Source of the DNA: Accumulibacter sp.
Lineage (GTDB): Bacteria > Pseudomonadota > Gammaproteobacteria > Burkholderiales > Rhodocyclaceae
Direction of reading: 5' to 3'
Assembly: GCA_024235715.1 (NCBI GenBank)
Contig: JACKLW010000005.1
Coordinates: 62,001-126,000, forward strand
Length of the DNA stretch: 64,000 nt
Every line of letters begins with the position of its first letter. Position 1 is the stretch's first letter. Position numbers and translations under genes: made by a program. The notes below the pieces were generated by a model, which saw nothing but the letters and a program-made list of their open reading frames with translations, was not told the origin of the DNA and ran no database searches. Of the stretch, positions 37,662-47,486 are shown piece by piece.

Positions 37662-38348
37662 TCAGCCGCTGTCGCGCTGCAGGATGCCGTCGCTCAGAGT
37701 CAGAATGCGCTCGGCGCGCGCTGCCAGCGCCGGATCGTGGGTGACGATCACGAAACTGGTTTGCCGCGAGCGGTTGAGCGCCAGCATCAGCTCGAAGACG
37801 CCGGCAGCCGTCTGCCGATCGAGGTTGCCGGTTGGCTCGTCGGCAAGCACGCAGGCCGGCTCGCTGACCAGCGCACGCGCGATTGCCGCCCGCTGCCGCT
37901 CGCCTCCCGACAGTTCCGACGGCGTGTGCTGCAAACGGTGGCCGAGGCCGACCTCGGTCAATACCGTCGCCGCGCGCGCCTGCGCGTCGGCCTTCGGCAT
38001 GCGCCTGATTATCAGGGGCATGGCGACGTTTTCCAGGGCAGTAAACTCGGCCAGGAGATGGTGAAACTGATAGACGAAACCAAGGTGTTGATTGCGCAGC
38101 GTACCGCGCTGCGCGTCACTGATGCTGTTCAGATCCCTGCCCATCAATTGAACATTGCCGCCGCTCGGCGCATCGAGGCCGCCGAGCAGATGCAGCAGTG
38201 TGCTCTTGCCTGACCCGGACGCGCCGACGATCGCCACCCGTTCGCCGACCTGGACGTCAAGATCGACGCCAAGCAGCACCTGTACTTCGGTGTCACCCTG
38301 ACGATAGACCTTGCGCAGCGCCTGGCAGGCGAGTACCGGCTCACTCAT
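37662..38348 (-). CDS. lolD: Lipoprotein-releasing ABC transporter ATPase LolD
   Basis: The protein has 228 aa. Walker A is GASGSGKST, the signature is [15 protein letters not shown] and Walker B is [12 protein letters not shown]. The sequence [22 protein letters not shown] is characteristic of LolD. It powers extraction of lipoproteins from the inner membrane with LolC/E. Its start overlaps the end of the lolC/E gene by 8 bp, so the pair is translationally coupled. Confidence 0.95.
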   Translation of the reverse strand: MSEPVLACQALRKVYRQGDTEVQVLLGVDLDVQVGERVAIVGASGSGKSTLLHLLGGLDAPSGGNVQLMGRDLNSISDAQRGTLRNQHLGFVYQFHHLLAEFTALENVAMPLIIRRMPKADAQARAATVLTEVGLGHRLQHTPSELSGGERQRAAIARALVSEPACVLADEPTGNLDRQTAAGVFELMLALNRSRQTSFVIVTHDPALAARAERILTLSDGILQRDSG

Positions 38349-39588
38349 AGCGCAGCGCCGCTGCCGGATTGACGCGTGCCGCACGCCAGCTCGGATAGAT
38401 CGTCGCCACCAGTGCGAGGACGAAGGAGACCCCGACAATGGTCGTCACGTCGCGCCATTGCAGCTCGGACGGCAGGTTCGAGATGTAATACACCTCCTTG
38501 GCAAGGAACTGGGTGCCGAGCAGGCGCTCGATGAACGGCACCACGACGTCGACGTTGAGCGCCAGGGCGACGCCACCGGCGACGCCGAGACCAAGGCCAA
38601 TGAAGCCGATCAGCGCGCCCTGCACGATGAACACCATCATGATGCTCAGCGGACTGGCGCCAAGGGTACGCAGGATGGCGATGTCCGCCTGCTTGTCGGT
38701 CACCGCCATGACCAGCGTCGATACGATATTGAACGCCGCGACGGCGACGATCAGCGACAGGATGATGAACATCATGTTCTTCTCGATCTGTACTGCGCGA
38801 AAGAAGTTTGCATGGCTGCGCGTCCAGTCACTGATAAAAGCATCGGTGCGCAGCTTGCCGGCCAGCGAACGTGCCACAGCCGGTGCCGTGAACAGATCGT
38901 CGAGTTTCAGACGCACGCCGGAAACCCTGTCGTCCATGCGATACAGCCGCTGCGCATCGGCGAGGTTGATCAGCGCCAGGCCGTTGTCGTACTCGAACAT
39001 GCCGACCTCGAAGACGCCGACGACGTTGAAGGTCTTCAAGCGCGGGATCACCCCGGCCGGCGTCACGACGCCCTGCGGGGCAATGAGCGTCACCCGCTCG
39101 CCGACGGAGACGTCCAGCGCGCGCGCCAGTTCGCGGCCAAGAATGATGTTGAAGCTGTCCGGGCGCAGATCATCCAGTTCGCCGCTCTTCATGTGCGGGC
39201 GGAAGTCGGCGACCCGGTCTTCCTGGTCGGGCAGGATGCCGCGCACCAGCGCACCGCGTACCGCCTGCCCGGACGATAGCATGGCCTGCGCCTGTACGAA
39301 GGGCGCCGCCGCCAGCACGTGCGGCTCCCGGGCAGCCTGCCCGGCGACCAGCTCCCAGCCCGACATCTCGCCGCTGCTGCCAGTGATCTGGACATGCGAG
39401 ACGACGGCGAGGATCCGCGAGCGCAGCTCGGTCTGGAAGCCGTTCATCACCGACAAGACGACAATCAGCGCGGCCACGCCGAGCGCGATACCGAGCATGG
39501 AAATCAGCGAGATGAAGGAAATGAAATGATTGTGCTTCTTGGCGCGCGTGTAGCGCAGGCCGATCAGCAACTCGTAGGGAAGGGCCAT
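38341..39588 (-). CDS. Lipoprotein-releasing ABC transporter permease LolC/E
   Basis: The protein has 415 aa with four transmembrane segments: one N-terminal (about 24-45), three C-terminal (from about 268), and a large periplasmic region between. The start [18 protein letters not shown] and [20 protein letters not shown] are LolC/E-typical. A single permease gene appears with lolD, as in organisms that use a LolF-like single permease, but a second gene elsewhere cannot be excluded. A GTG at 39603 in frame is an alternative start. The gene diverges from the RpfE-like gene over 145 bp. Confidence 0.93.
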   Translation of the reverse strand: MALPYELLIGLRYTRAKKHNHFISFISLISMLGIALGVAALIVVLSVMNGFQTELRSRILAVVSHVQITGSSGEMSGWELVAGQAAREPHVLAAAPFVQAQAMLSSGQAVRGALVRGILPDQEDRVADFRPHMKSGELDDLRPDSFNIILGRELARALDVSVGERVTLIAPQGVVTPAGVIPRLKTFNVVGVFEVGMFEYDNGLALINLADAQRLYRMDDRVSGVRLKLDDLFTAPAVARSLAGKLRTDAFISDWTRSHANFFRAVQIEKNMMFIILSLIVAVAAFNIVSTLVMAVTDKQADIAILRTLGASPLSIMMVFIVQGALIGFIGLGLGVAGGVALALNVDVVVPFIERLLGTQFLAKEVYYISNLPSELQWRDVTTIVGVSFVLALVATIYPSWRAARVNPAAALRYE

Positions 39589-39733
39589 CAGCGGCGGGAA
39601 CACATCTCAGGTTGGTGGTTCGAAACGCCGAAACGGCAAAGCCGCTATGCTACACTTTTTCCGCCCATCGCTAGCTCTTCCTCGGGTGCCGACGTCCACC
39701 CGCCCGTTCAATACACCCTCCGGCCAGACCTTC

Positions 39734-40795
39734 ATGCAGCTCACTCTTGTCGTTCCCGAACTCATCTGGCCCGAACCCGACGACCGGGAAACCCTCGACG
39801 CCCTCGCCTGCCCAGGTCTGAACACGCTGATCGCGCGCAGCCGGCTCACCCGGCGACCGCCGCAATCGCTCGAAGCCACCCTCGGCGACGCCTTCGGCCT
39901 CTCGGGAAACGTCCCCTGGGGGGCTTTCCGGGTTCTCGGCGAAGACCAGGCGCCAAGCGCCAGCACGGCCGACCCCTGCTGGCTGTGTGCTGATCCGGTG
40001 CATCTTCGTCTGCACCAGGAGAAGCTCATCCTCGCCGATGCCGGCAGTCTCGACATCAGCCTCGAGGAGGCACAGGAGCTCACCGCCGAACTCAATCGTC
40101 AGTTCGCCGACATCGGCAGCTTCCACGTCGCCACGGCCGATCGCTGGTATCTGCAGCTCGCCGGCGATACCGATCTGGGTCACTTCGACGTACCGCCACT
40201 GTCGGTCGTCGCCGGCCGCAGCGTCAGCCGGCAATTGCCCGAGACACCCGAAGCGCTGCGCCTGCGCCAACTGCTCAACGAAGTGCAGATGGTTCTCTAC
40301 GGGCAAGCGGCCAATGAACGGCGCGAGGAGAGCGGCCGCTCGACAATCAACAGCCTCTGGCTGTGGGGCGCCGGCACGGCGCCGAGGGCAAGCACAAGCG
40401 ACTTTGCGGGCATCTGGGGCGGAGACGTGCTGGCTTGCGGCCTGGGGCGCGCTTTCGGCGTCGCCGTGCGGCCGCCACCCGATGATCTCGGCGCACTGCT
40501 CACACAGTCGCCCGGCGGCAGCCGCCAGCTGCTGGTTCTCGATTCGCTGCAGCGCCCGGTGCAGTACCAGGACGCCGACGCCTACCGCCGCCAGCTGGCA
40601 GAACTCGACAAGCGCTGGTTCTCGCCCCTGCGGACGGCACTCGCCAGCGGCGGAATCGGGCGGCTGCGCCTCGTCGCCCCGACCACCTATGCAGTACTCG
40701 TTTGGGAAAGTGGTCGCGGCGAACAATGGCGGCTATGGCGCCGTCCACGGCCACTGGCGGCAACCGCGCAGGCGCTGGCGCGGGGCGAGGAATGA
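39734..40795 (+). CDS. RpfE-like / phosphoglycerate-mutase-annotated protein of the recJ operon
   Basis: The protein has 353 aa with no transmembrane segments. It resembles proteins encoded immediately before recJ in Xanthomonas and many betaproteobacteria, labelled RpfE or 'phosphoglycerate mutase-like'. A conserved stretch INSLWLWGAG and an N-terminal LVVPELIWPEP support that. Enzyme activity is not established. ATG 39734 gives the family-like N-terminus MQLTLVVPEL; in-frame upstream sequence is Pro-rich. Its stop overlaps the recJ ATG by 4 bp. Confidence 0.75.
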   Translation: MQLTLVVPELIWPEPDDRETLDALACPGLNTLIARSRLTRRPPQSLEATLGDAFGLSGNVPWGAFRVLGEDQAPSASTADPCWLCADPVHLRLHQEKLILADAGSLDISLEEAQELTAELNRQFADIGSFHVATADRWYLQLAGDTDLGHFDVPPLSVVAGRSVSRQLPETPEALRLRQLLNEVQMVLYGQAANERREESGRSTINSLWLWGAGTAPRASTSDFAGIWGGDVLACGLGRAFGVAVRPPPDDLGALLTQSPGGSRQLLVLDSLQRPVQYQDADAYRRQLAELDKRWFSPLRTALASGGIGRLRLVAPTTYAVLVWESGRGEQWRLWRRPRPLAATAQALARGEE

Positions 40796-42525
40796 CGCGC
40801 ATCGTCAGCCGTCGCGCCGCGCCGCGCACACAGTGGCAACTCGAACAGCAGGGCTTGCACCCGTTGCTGGCGCGCATCTACGCTGCACGCGGCATCCAGA
40901 TGCGCAGCGAGCTCGACTACGAGCTCACGTCGCTGCTGCCGCCAGCGCGGCTGACCCATGCCGGCAAGGCCGCGACGCTGCTCGCCGACGCCATCGACAG
41001 GCAAGCCAGGATCCTCATCGTCGCCGACTATGACTGTGATGGCGCAACCGCGTGCGCGGTCGGCATCCGGGCGCTGCGCGCCTTCGGTGCGCGCGTCGAC
41101 TATCTGGTTCCCAACCGCTTCACCTACGGCTACGGCCTGTCACCCGACATCGTGGACCTGGCGGCGAAAAACCGCCCCGACCTGATCGTCACCGTCGACA
41201 ACGGCATTGCCAGCGTTGATGGCGTCGCCCGCGCCAGGCAACTGGGGATCGCCACGCTGATCACCGACCACCACCTGCCGGGCGACGAACTGCCCCAGGC
41301 CGAGTGCATCGTCAATCCCAACCAGCCCGGCTGCGACTTCCCGAGCAAGGCCCTGGCCGGCGTCGGCGTGATGTTCTACGTGATGCTCGCCCTGCGCGCC
41401 GAGTTGCGCCAGCGCGGGTGGTTTTCGGCTGCCGGCGAGAGGACCGAGCCCAGGCTCGCGGCCTTGCTCGACCTGGTCGCGCTGGGCACCGTCGCCGATG
41501 TCGTCAGGCTCGACCACAACAACCGCGTCCTGGTCAGTCAGGGCCTGCAACGCATCCGCCAGGGCCGGCTGACAGCGGGCGTCGAGGCCCTCTTCCGCGC
41601 TGCCGGACGCAGCCCGGCGCAGGCCTCGGGTACTGACCTCGGTTTCATGATCGGCCCGCGCCTGAACGCTGCCGGCCGCCTCGCCGACATGTCGCTGGGT
41701 ATCGAATGCCTGATCACCGACGACCCGGGGCGGGCGATGAACATCGCCCAGCAACTCGACGCGCTCAATCGCGAACGCCGCGAGATCGAGGCCGGCATGC
41801 AGGAACAGGCACTGCTGCAGATCGAAAAAGCGGGAGCCGATGCAAGCGCCTACGCCGACACCGCTGCTGTCGGCGTGTCGCTGTTCGATGCCGACTGGCA
41901 CCAGGGTGTCGTCGGCATCGTCGCCGCGCGCATCAAGGAAAAGCTGCACCGACCGGTATTCGCATTCGCACGCGGTGATGGCGACGGCGGCGAAATCAAG
42001 GGTTCCGGTCGGTCGATCGCCGGCCTGCATCTGCGTGACGCGCTCGATCTGGTCGGCAAACGCGCGCCCGGCCTGCTGCTGCGCTTCGGCGGCCATGCCA
42101 TGGCCGCCGGGGTAACGATCAGGGAAAGCGACCTGCCGCGTTTTCGCGAGCTGTTCGCGCAGGTCGCCGAGGAGTTGCTCTCACCCGCCGACCGCACGCG
42201 CACGCTGGAAACCGACGGCGGCCTGGAATCAGGCTATTACTCGATCGCTACCGCGCGCCTGCTCGAAGCCGAAATCTGGGGCCAGGGCTTCCCTGCGCCG
42301 CTGTTCGAGGACGAGTTCGCCGTCGAAAGCCAGCGCATACTCAAGGGCAAACACCTCAAGCTGCGCCTGCGCAAGGGCGCGCAAAGGCTGGACGCGATCC
42401 AGTTCAACTTCGCCCAGTCGCCCGGCAACACCATCCGCGCCGCCTACCGCCTGGCGGTCAACGATTTCAACGGCGTGCAGACACCGCAGCTGATGATCGA
42501 GCATATCGAGAACCAGCCGGCGTGA
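40792..42525 (+). CDS. recJ: Single-stranded-DNA-specific exonuclease RecJ
   Basis: The protein has 577 aa. RecJ degrades single-stranded DNA 5' to 3' in recombination and mismatch repair. DHH-phosphoesterase motifs are visible: ADYDCDGATA (motif I), VDNGIAS, TDHHLPGD (motif III) and the C-terminal DHHA1 part with GSGRSIAGLHLRDAL and RFGGHAMAAG. An OB-fold C-terminus follows. The ATGA overlap with the RpfE-like gene indicates coupling. It converges with mgtE. Confidence 0.96.
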   Translation: MTRIVSRRAAPRTQWQLEQQGLHPLLARIYAARGIQMRSELDYELTSLLPPARLTHAGKAATLLADAIDRQARILIVADYDCDGATACAVGIRALRAFGARVDYLVPNRFTYGYGLSPDIVDLAAKNRPDLIVTVDNGIASVDGVARARQLGIATLITDHHLPGDELPQAECIVNPNQPGCDFPSKALAGVGVMFYVMLALRAELRQRGWFSAAGERTEPRLAALLDLVALGTVADVVRLDHNNRVLVSQGLQRIRQGRLTAGVEALFRAAGRSPAQASGTDLGFMIGPRLNAAGRLADMSLGIECLITDDPGRAMNIAQQLDALNRERREIEAGMQEQALLQIEKAGADASAYADTAAVGVSLFDADWHQGVVGIVAARIKEKLHRPVFAFARGDGDGGEIKGSGRSIAGLHLRDALDLVGKRAPGLLLRFGGHAMAAGVTIRESDLPRFRELFAQVAEELLSPADRTRTLETDGGLESGYYSIATARLLEAEIWGQGFPAPLFEDEFAVESQRILKGKHLKLRLRKGAQRLDAIQFNFAQSPGNTIRAAYRLAVNDFNGVQTPQLMIEHIENQPA

Positions 42526-42530
42526 AATGG

Positions 42531-42578
42531 CAGACCGGCGAGGCAAGCAGCGGCCGAAAGCGGCTCCCGCCCGGTCTG
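42531..42578. terminator. Inverted repeat between convergent recJ and mgtE
   Basis: CAGACCGG (42531-42538) and CCGGTCTG (42571-42578) are perfect complements around a GC-rich interior that could fold further. It starts 5 bp after the recJ stop and ends 28 bp before the mgtE stop. No T-tract is present, so a bidirectional, factor-assisted terminator is the most likely reading. Confidence 0.4.
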
Positions 42579-42606
42579 ACGGACGACCCGCGAGGCCGGC
42601 AGTCGT

Positions 42607-43995
42607 TCAAAGCTGGTAGATCCAGCTGGCGATCACGAAGTAGTTGAGGACGCCAAAGATGTCGATGGCGGTGGTCACGAAGGGGCCGGTGGCGACCGCC
42701 GGATCGACCTTCATGCGTTCAAACAACATCGGCAGCAGGACCGCGAGCAAGGCAGCGCCTGTCATATTGACCAGGATCGTCAGGCCGACGACCTCGCCCA
42801 GCGCCACGCTGTCGTGTATCAGGTAACCGTAAACTGCCAGGATGACCCCGTAGAAGCTGCCGAGCAACAGACCGACGCGCAGCTCCTTGAGCACCAGAGG
42901 AACCGTGTCGCGAACGTCGATCGCGCCGGTCGCCAGGCCGCGCACGGCGACGGTAGCCGACTGTACGCCAACGTTGCCGGCCATGCCCATCACCACTGGC
43001 AGAAATGCACCCAGTACCAGAACCTCCGCAAGAATGGCTTCGAATCGCCCGATCACGGCCGTCGCCGCGAGACCGCCGACGAATGCCGCCAGCAGCCAGG
43101 GCAGGCGAATCCTGGCAATCTTGAACGCCGATTGGGTGAGCGTCTCCGACTCGTCGGTACCCGCCATCTTGAGGATGTCGCGGGTCGTTTCTTCCTCGAT
43201 GACGTCGATGACGTCGTCGACCGTGATCATGCCAACCAGCACGTTCTCCTCGTCGACCACCGGAATGGCAAGCAGGCGGTACTTGTCGACCAGCCTCGCA
43301 ACGGTCGTCTGATCGTCATCGGTGGTCACTTTCATGACGCGCCGGTTCATGATCTTGTTGAGCAGCGTCCCGGGAGCCGTCAGCAGCAGTTGGCGCAGTG
43401 AGACCACGCCTGCCAGCCCTCCCTCCTCATCGGTCAGGTAGAGGTAGAAGACCATCTCGACGTCTTCGTGGCTGCGGATGTTCTCGATTGCCTGTTCCAC
43501 CGTCAGCGTGTGCGGCAGGGAGAAGATGTCGGTGGTCATGATGCCGCCGGCGCTGTCCGGTGAGTACTGCAGCAGGCTCTCGACCTCGTCCTTGCTTTCG
43601 TGTCCGAGCAAGGCCATCAGTTGTTCGCGCTGATCTTCCGGCAAGTCCCCGATGAGGTCGGCGAGTTCGTCCGGAGGCACGTGCTCCAGCACGCGCGCCA
43701 GCTGGTCGACCTTGGACTCGGTCAATACCTGCCGACGCAGGTCGCGTGGCAACTGGCTGAAGACCTCGGCCGCCGACTCGCTGTCGGCAATCGCCGAGAA
43801 GACGTCGACCACATGCGCCGGGGGCAGGTCATCGAGAACGGAGGCCAAATCCGCCGGATGGACCTTGGCGAGCATCTTCTGCAGTGATGCTCGGGCGTCG
43901 CGCACATAGAGCCGGTCGATCGTCTCGACGAGCCGCTTCTTCTTGGTATCGTACGCGGCCGCAGCTGTAGGCTTGTTCTCGATGCTCAGTTGCAT
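42607..43995 (-). CDS. mgtE: MgtE-type magnesium transporter
   Basis: The protein has 462 aa. The order is an N-terminal superhelical domain (about 30-130, repeating [13 protein letters not shown] and [14 protein letters not shown] units), two CBS domains (about 140-260) and a five-helix channel domain (about 290-460) with [17 protein letters not shown], which lines the pore. MgtE admits Mg2+ when cytosolic Mg2+ is low; the N and CBS domains sense it. ATG 43995 follows GGGGGAG. It diverges from prfB over 212 bp. Confidence 0.96.
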   Translation of the reverse strand: MQLSIENKPTAAAAYDTKKKRLVETIDRLYVRDARASLQKMLAKVHPADLASVLDDLPPAHVVDVFSAIADSESAAEVFSQLPRDLRRQVLTESKVDQLARVLEHVPPDELADLIGDLPEDQREQLMALLGHESKDEVESLLQYSPDSAGGIMTTDIFSLPHTLTVEQAIENIRSHEDVEMVFYLYLTDEEGGLAGVVSLRQLLLTAPGTLLNKIMNRRVMKVTTDDDQTTVARLVDKYRLLAIPVVDEENVLVGMITVDDVIDVIEEETTRDILKMAGTDESETLTQSAFKIARIRLPWLLAAFVGGLAATAVIGRFEAILAEVLVLGAFLPVVMGMAGNVGVQSATVAVRGLATGAIDVRDTVPLVLKELRVGLLLGSFYGVILAVYGYLIHDSVALGEVVGLTILVNMTGAALLAVLLPMLFERMKVDPAVATGPFVTTAIDIFGVLNYFVIASWIYQL

Positions 43996-44169
43996 GACTG
44001 CTCCCCCTGGATGCGGCACGCCAGAAACCGCAGCCGGGCAGTGTACCCCGAGCTAAAGAGTCGGTCCATCGTTTTGGCTCTGCTCGACACTCTGTTGCCC
44101 GGCACCGCATGCGAACCGGCAGTGGCAGCACCTTACCGCGTCGGTCGCTGCCCGGAAGCGAGCGGCGTA

Positions 44170-44175
44170 TATAAT
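44170..44175 (+). promoter_or_regulatory. Consensus -10 box upstream of prfB
   Basis: TATAAT at 44170-44175 would start transcription about 25 nt before the prfB start codon. The -35 region at 17-bp spacing is poor. Confidence 0.5.
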
Positions 44176-44207
44176 GATCGGCCCACCCTCACGCGATGGA
44201 CAGACAC

Positions 44208-45312
44208 ATGGAAGCCGAACAACTCAACACCATCGAAAACCGGCTCGACGACCTCGGTCAGCGGGCCACCGAACTGCGGAGGTATCTTTGACTACGATCA
44301 GAAAGCCGATCAGCTAAAGGCCGTCGCACTCGAACTCGAAGATCCGAAAGTCTGGGACGACGCCGAGCGCGCGCAGGCGCTGGGCCGCGAGAAGCGCTCA
44401 CTGGAAAACGTCGTGCTGACACTGGACACCGTCGGCGACGGGCTGCGCGACGCCGGCGAACTGTTCGCCATGGCGCGCGAGGAAGACGATGACGAGACGC
44501 TGGAGGCCGTCGTGGCCGACATCGACACGATCGAGAGGGATGTCTCCGGCCTCGAATTCCGCCGCATGTTCAACAACCCGGCCGACCCGCTCAACTGCTT
44601 TGTAGACATCCAGGCCGGCGCCGGCGGCACCGAAGCGCAGGACTGGGCGGCGATGCTGCTGCGCATGTATGTGCGCTACGGCGAACGCAAGGGCTTCACC
44701 GTTGAAATACTCGAGGAATCGGAAGGTGACGTTGCCGGCATCAAGACGGCCAGCATCAAGCTTGCCGGAGACTACGCCTACGGCATGCTGCGCTCCGAAA
44801 CCGGCATCCACCGGCTGGTGCGCAAGTCGCCGTTCGACTCGAACGCCCGCCGCCACACCAGCTTCTGTTCGGTAACCGCTTACCCCGAGATCGACGACTC
44901 CTTCGAAGTCGAAATCAATCCTTCTGATCTGCGCATCGACACCTATCGCGCGTCCGGCGCCGGTGGCCAGCACATCAACAAGACCGATTCGGCGGTGCGC
45001 ATCACCCACCTGCCAACCAATATCGTCGTCCAGTGCCAGAATGACCGCTCGCAGCACCGCAACCGCGCCGAAGCCATGGCCATGCTCAAGTCGCGCATCT
45101 ACGAAGCAGAGATGCGCAATCGCCAGGCGGAGCAGCAAAAGCTCGAAGACGCCAAGTCCGACATCGGCTGGGGCCACCAGATCCGTTCATATGTCCTCGA
45201 CCAGTCGCGGATCAAGGATTTGCGCACCAATGTCGAGGTCGGCAATACGCAGGGCGTGCTCGACGGCGACCTCGACCAGTTCATCGAAGCCAGCCTGAAA
45301 CAGGGAGTGTGA
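44208..45312 (+). CDS. prfB: Peptide chain release factor 2, expressed by programmed +1 frameshift
   Basis: The protein has 367 aa, joined from 44208-44288 (27 codons) and 44290-45312 (340 codons). The two frames meet at CTT TGA C, preceded by the internal Shine-Dalgarno-like AGG (44280-44292), the well-known autoregulatory site where low RF2 causes a +1 shift past the UGA stop. RF2 hallmarks are the SPF stop-recognition tripeptide (207-209) and GGQ (252-254, in [15 protein letters not shown]), at positions nearly equal to E. coli RF2. It recognises UAA and UGA. ATG 44208 is the family-like start [13 protein letters not shown]. The next gene starts three bases after its stop. Confidence 0.96.
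44280..44292 (+). promoter_or_regulatory. prfB programmed +1 frameshift site
   Basis: AGGTATCTTTGAC combines an anti-Shine-Dalgarno-pairing AGG, the slippery CTT and in-frame TGA followed by C. It matches the core of the E. coli site, including the AGG...CTT spacing. Confidence 0.95.
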
Positions 45313-45315
45313 ACC

Positions 45316-45804
45316 TTGCAACGACTGACCTCCTGCATCGCCGTCGCCGGAGCCCTGATCGCACCGGCATTCGCGGCATCGGTCGACGCCTTTGTCGGCC
45401 AGCAACCCGAAGCCCTGCTCAAAGCGAAACCGGACTTCGCCAGAGCCTACCGCAGCGCCATCGGCGACCTCGACCTGCCGGCATGGACCAAGCGCCTCGC
45501 TGCCGGCAAATCGGCCGAGATCGTCGTCGTCGACGGCACCCAATACATCCTGACCTCGGCCTGCAGTTCCAGGAGTTGCGTCGACGAGCGCCTGTACGTC
45601 ATCTTCGACCCACGAACGAACCGCGCCTGCGGCCTCTTCTACCTGCCACCAGCGAGCAGCGACCCCGGTGACGCGGGTACCGCCTTTTCACGCTGGTACG
45701 GCCTGCCTGCCGACAAGTCCAGAGCGGAGGCCATCGCCGCCTTCCTGCTCGAACGTGCAGCCGACGACGCGCATACCCTGGCCAGTCCGCCGAAACGGCC
45801 ATGA
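45316..45804 (+). CDS. Ivy-like periplasmic protein (lysozyme-inhibitor family)
   Basis: The protein has 162 aa with a signal peptide (about 1-20). It resembles Ivy family proteins: GTQYILTSACSSRSC and VDERLYVIFDP follow the Ivy pattern. E. coli Ivy inhibits C-type lysozyme with a small disulfide loop CKPHDC, whose His enters the active site. Here the loop has the same length, C83-S-S-R-S-C88, but Arg replaces the His, so lysozyme inhibition is uncertain. The start is a TTG three bases after the prfB stop; it is the only initiation codon that keeps the signal peptide intact. It is presumably co-transcribed with prfB. Confidence 0.72.
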   Translation: MQRLTSCIAVAGALIAPAFAASVDAFVGQQPEALLKAKPDFARAYRSAIGDLDLPAWTKRLAAGKSAEIVVVDGTQYILTSACSSRSCVDERLYVIFDPRTNRACGLFYLPPASSDPGDAGTAFSRWYGLPADKSRAEAIAAFLLERAADDAHTLASPPKRP

Positions 45805-45861
45805 CTGGTCGAGCCACCCCTGATTATGGAAACGTCACTACCGTTTCCCGCATCCCGCCAA

Positions 45862-45887
45862 CCCTTCTCGCGAACTGGGGAGAAGGG
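45862..45887. repeat. REP-like hairpin element
   Basis: CCCTTCTC and GAGAAGGG form a perfect 8-bp stem around a 10-nt loop (GCGAACTGGG) between the Ivy-like gene and lysS. It resembles short palindromic REP elements found between genes in proteobacteria, but only one copy is evident in this window. Confidence 0.4.
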
Positions 45888-45951
45888 AGATTCGTGAGCC
45901 GCGCGCGCGACTTTCACAACCAGCACTGATCATCCGAAACCCACTGCCATC

Positions 45952-47466
45952 ATGCCCAACACCGATACCCCGCAGGACAGCTCGCCGCAACACGACGAGA
46001 ACCATATCATCGCCGACCGGCGCGCCAAGCTCGCCGAGTGGCGACAGTCGGGCAACGCCTATCCGAACGACTTCGCACGCGAGAACACCGCCGGCAAGAT
46101 CAACGAGTTGTACGACGCCAAGACGCGCGAGGAACTCGCTGCCATGCCGGTCGAGGTGCGGGTTGCCGGCAGGGTCATGCTCAAGCGGGTAATGGGCAAG
46201 GCCTCTTTCATCACCCTGCAGGACTTCTCCGGACGCATCCAGGCCTACGTCAGCCGCGACCAGATCGGCGAGGAAGCCTACACGGCCTTCAAGCGCTGGG
46301 ACATGGGCGACATGGTCGGCGCCGTCGGCACGCTGTTTCGCACCCGGACCGGCGAACTGACCGTCGAGTGTTCGCAGGTACGCCTGCTTGCCAAGTCTTT
46401 GCGGCCGCTGCCCGAGAAGTTCCACGGCCTGACCGACCAGGAACAGAAGTACCGCATGCGTTACGTCGACCTGATCACCAACGAGCAGTCGCGCTTCAAC
46501 TTCGCGGTACGCAGCCGGATCGTGCAGTCGATCCGCGGCTACATGATCGACGACGGCTTCCTCGAAGTCGAAACGCCGATGATGCACCCGATCCCCGGCG
46601 GTGCGTCGGCGAAGCCCTTCAAGACCCATCACAACGCGCTGGACATGGAACTCTTCCTGCGCATCGCGCCCGAACTGTACCTCAAACGGCTGGTCGTCGG
46701 CGGCCTCGAAAAAGTGTTCGAGATCAACCGCAACTTCCGCAACGAAGGCATCAGCCCGCGCCACAATCCCGAATTCACGATGATGGAGTTCTACGAGGCG
46801 TACTCGGAATATCGCCGGCTGATGAACTTTACCGAAGGACTGCTGCGCCACAGCGCGCGGCAGGCGCTGGGCAGCGAAACGTTCGAGTACCAGGGCCGGG
46901 TGCTCGACTTCTCGAAGCCCTTTGCCCGCATGACGATCATCCAGGCAATCCGCCAGAACCATCCCGGCTACAGCGTAGAACAGCTGGGCGACAGCGGCTG
47001 GCTGCGCGACAAGCTGACGGCGATGAAGGTCGAGGTAAGCGGCGAAGCGGGCCTCGGTACGCTGCAACTGCTGCTCTTCGAGGAGACCGCCGAAGCCGAG
47101 CTCTGGGACCCGACTTTCATCATCGACTATCCGGCCGAAGTCAGCCCGCTGGCGCGGCGCAGCGACCGCAACCCCGAGGTCGCCGAACGCTTCGAGCTGT
47201 TCATTGCCGGTCGCGAGATCGCCAACGGCTTCTCCGAACTGAACGACCCGGAGGATCAGGCGGCACGCTTCCTCGAACAGGCCAAGGCCAAGGACGCCGG
47301 CGACGAGGAAGCCATGTACTACGACGCCGACTACGTCCGCGCGCTCGAGTATGGTCTGCCACCGACCGCCGGCTGCGGCATCGGTATCGACCGGCTGGTC
47401 ATGCTGCTGACCGACTCGGCGAACATTCGCGACGTCATCCTCTTCCCGCAGATGCGGCCCGAGTAA
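45952..47466 (+). CDS. lysS: Lysyl-tRNA synthetase, class II
   Basis: The protein has 504 aa and charges tRNA-Lys. An N-terminal OB-fold anticodon-binding domain (about 70-155) precedes the class II catalytic core. Motif 2 is visible as [22 protein letters not shown]-type sequence with the characteristic Arg-Asn-Glu, and motif 3 as the terminal [10 protein letters not shown]. Length is normal. prfB followed by lysS is a common proteobacterial order. The MnmC-like gene begins 20 bp after the stop codon. Confidence 0.97.
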   Translation: MPNTDTPQDSSPQHDENHIIADRRAKLAEWRQSGNAYPNDFARENTAGKINELYDAKTREELAAMPVEVRVAGRVMLKRVMGKASFITLQDFSGRIQAYVSRDQIGEEAYTAFKRWDMGDMVGAVGTLFRTRTGELTVECSQVRLLAKSLRPLPEKFHGLTDQEQKYRMRYVDLITNEQSRFNFAVRSRIVQSIRGYMIDDGFLEVETPMMHPIPGGASAKPFKTHHNALDMELFLRIAPELYLKRLVVGGLEKVFEINRNFRNEGISPRHNPEFTMMEFYEAYSEYRRLMNFTEGLLRHSARQALGSETFEYQGRVLDFSKPFARMTIIQAIRQNHPGYSVEQLGDSGWLRDKLTAMKVEVSGEAGLGTLQLLLFEETAEAELWDPTFIIDYPAEVSPLARRSDRNPEVAERFELFIAGREIANGFSELNDPEDQAARFLEQAKAKDAGDEEAMYYDADYVRALEYGLPPTAGCGIGIDRLVMLLTDSANIRDVILFPQMRPE

Positions 47467-47486
47467 GTGCCGCGCCTGCCCCGGCC

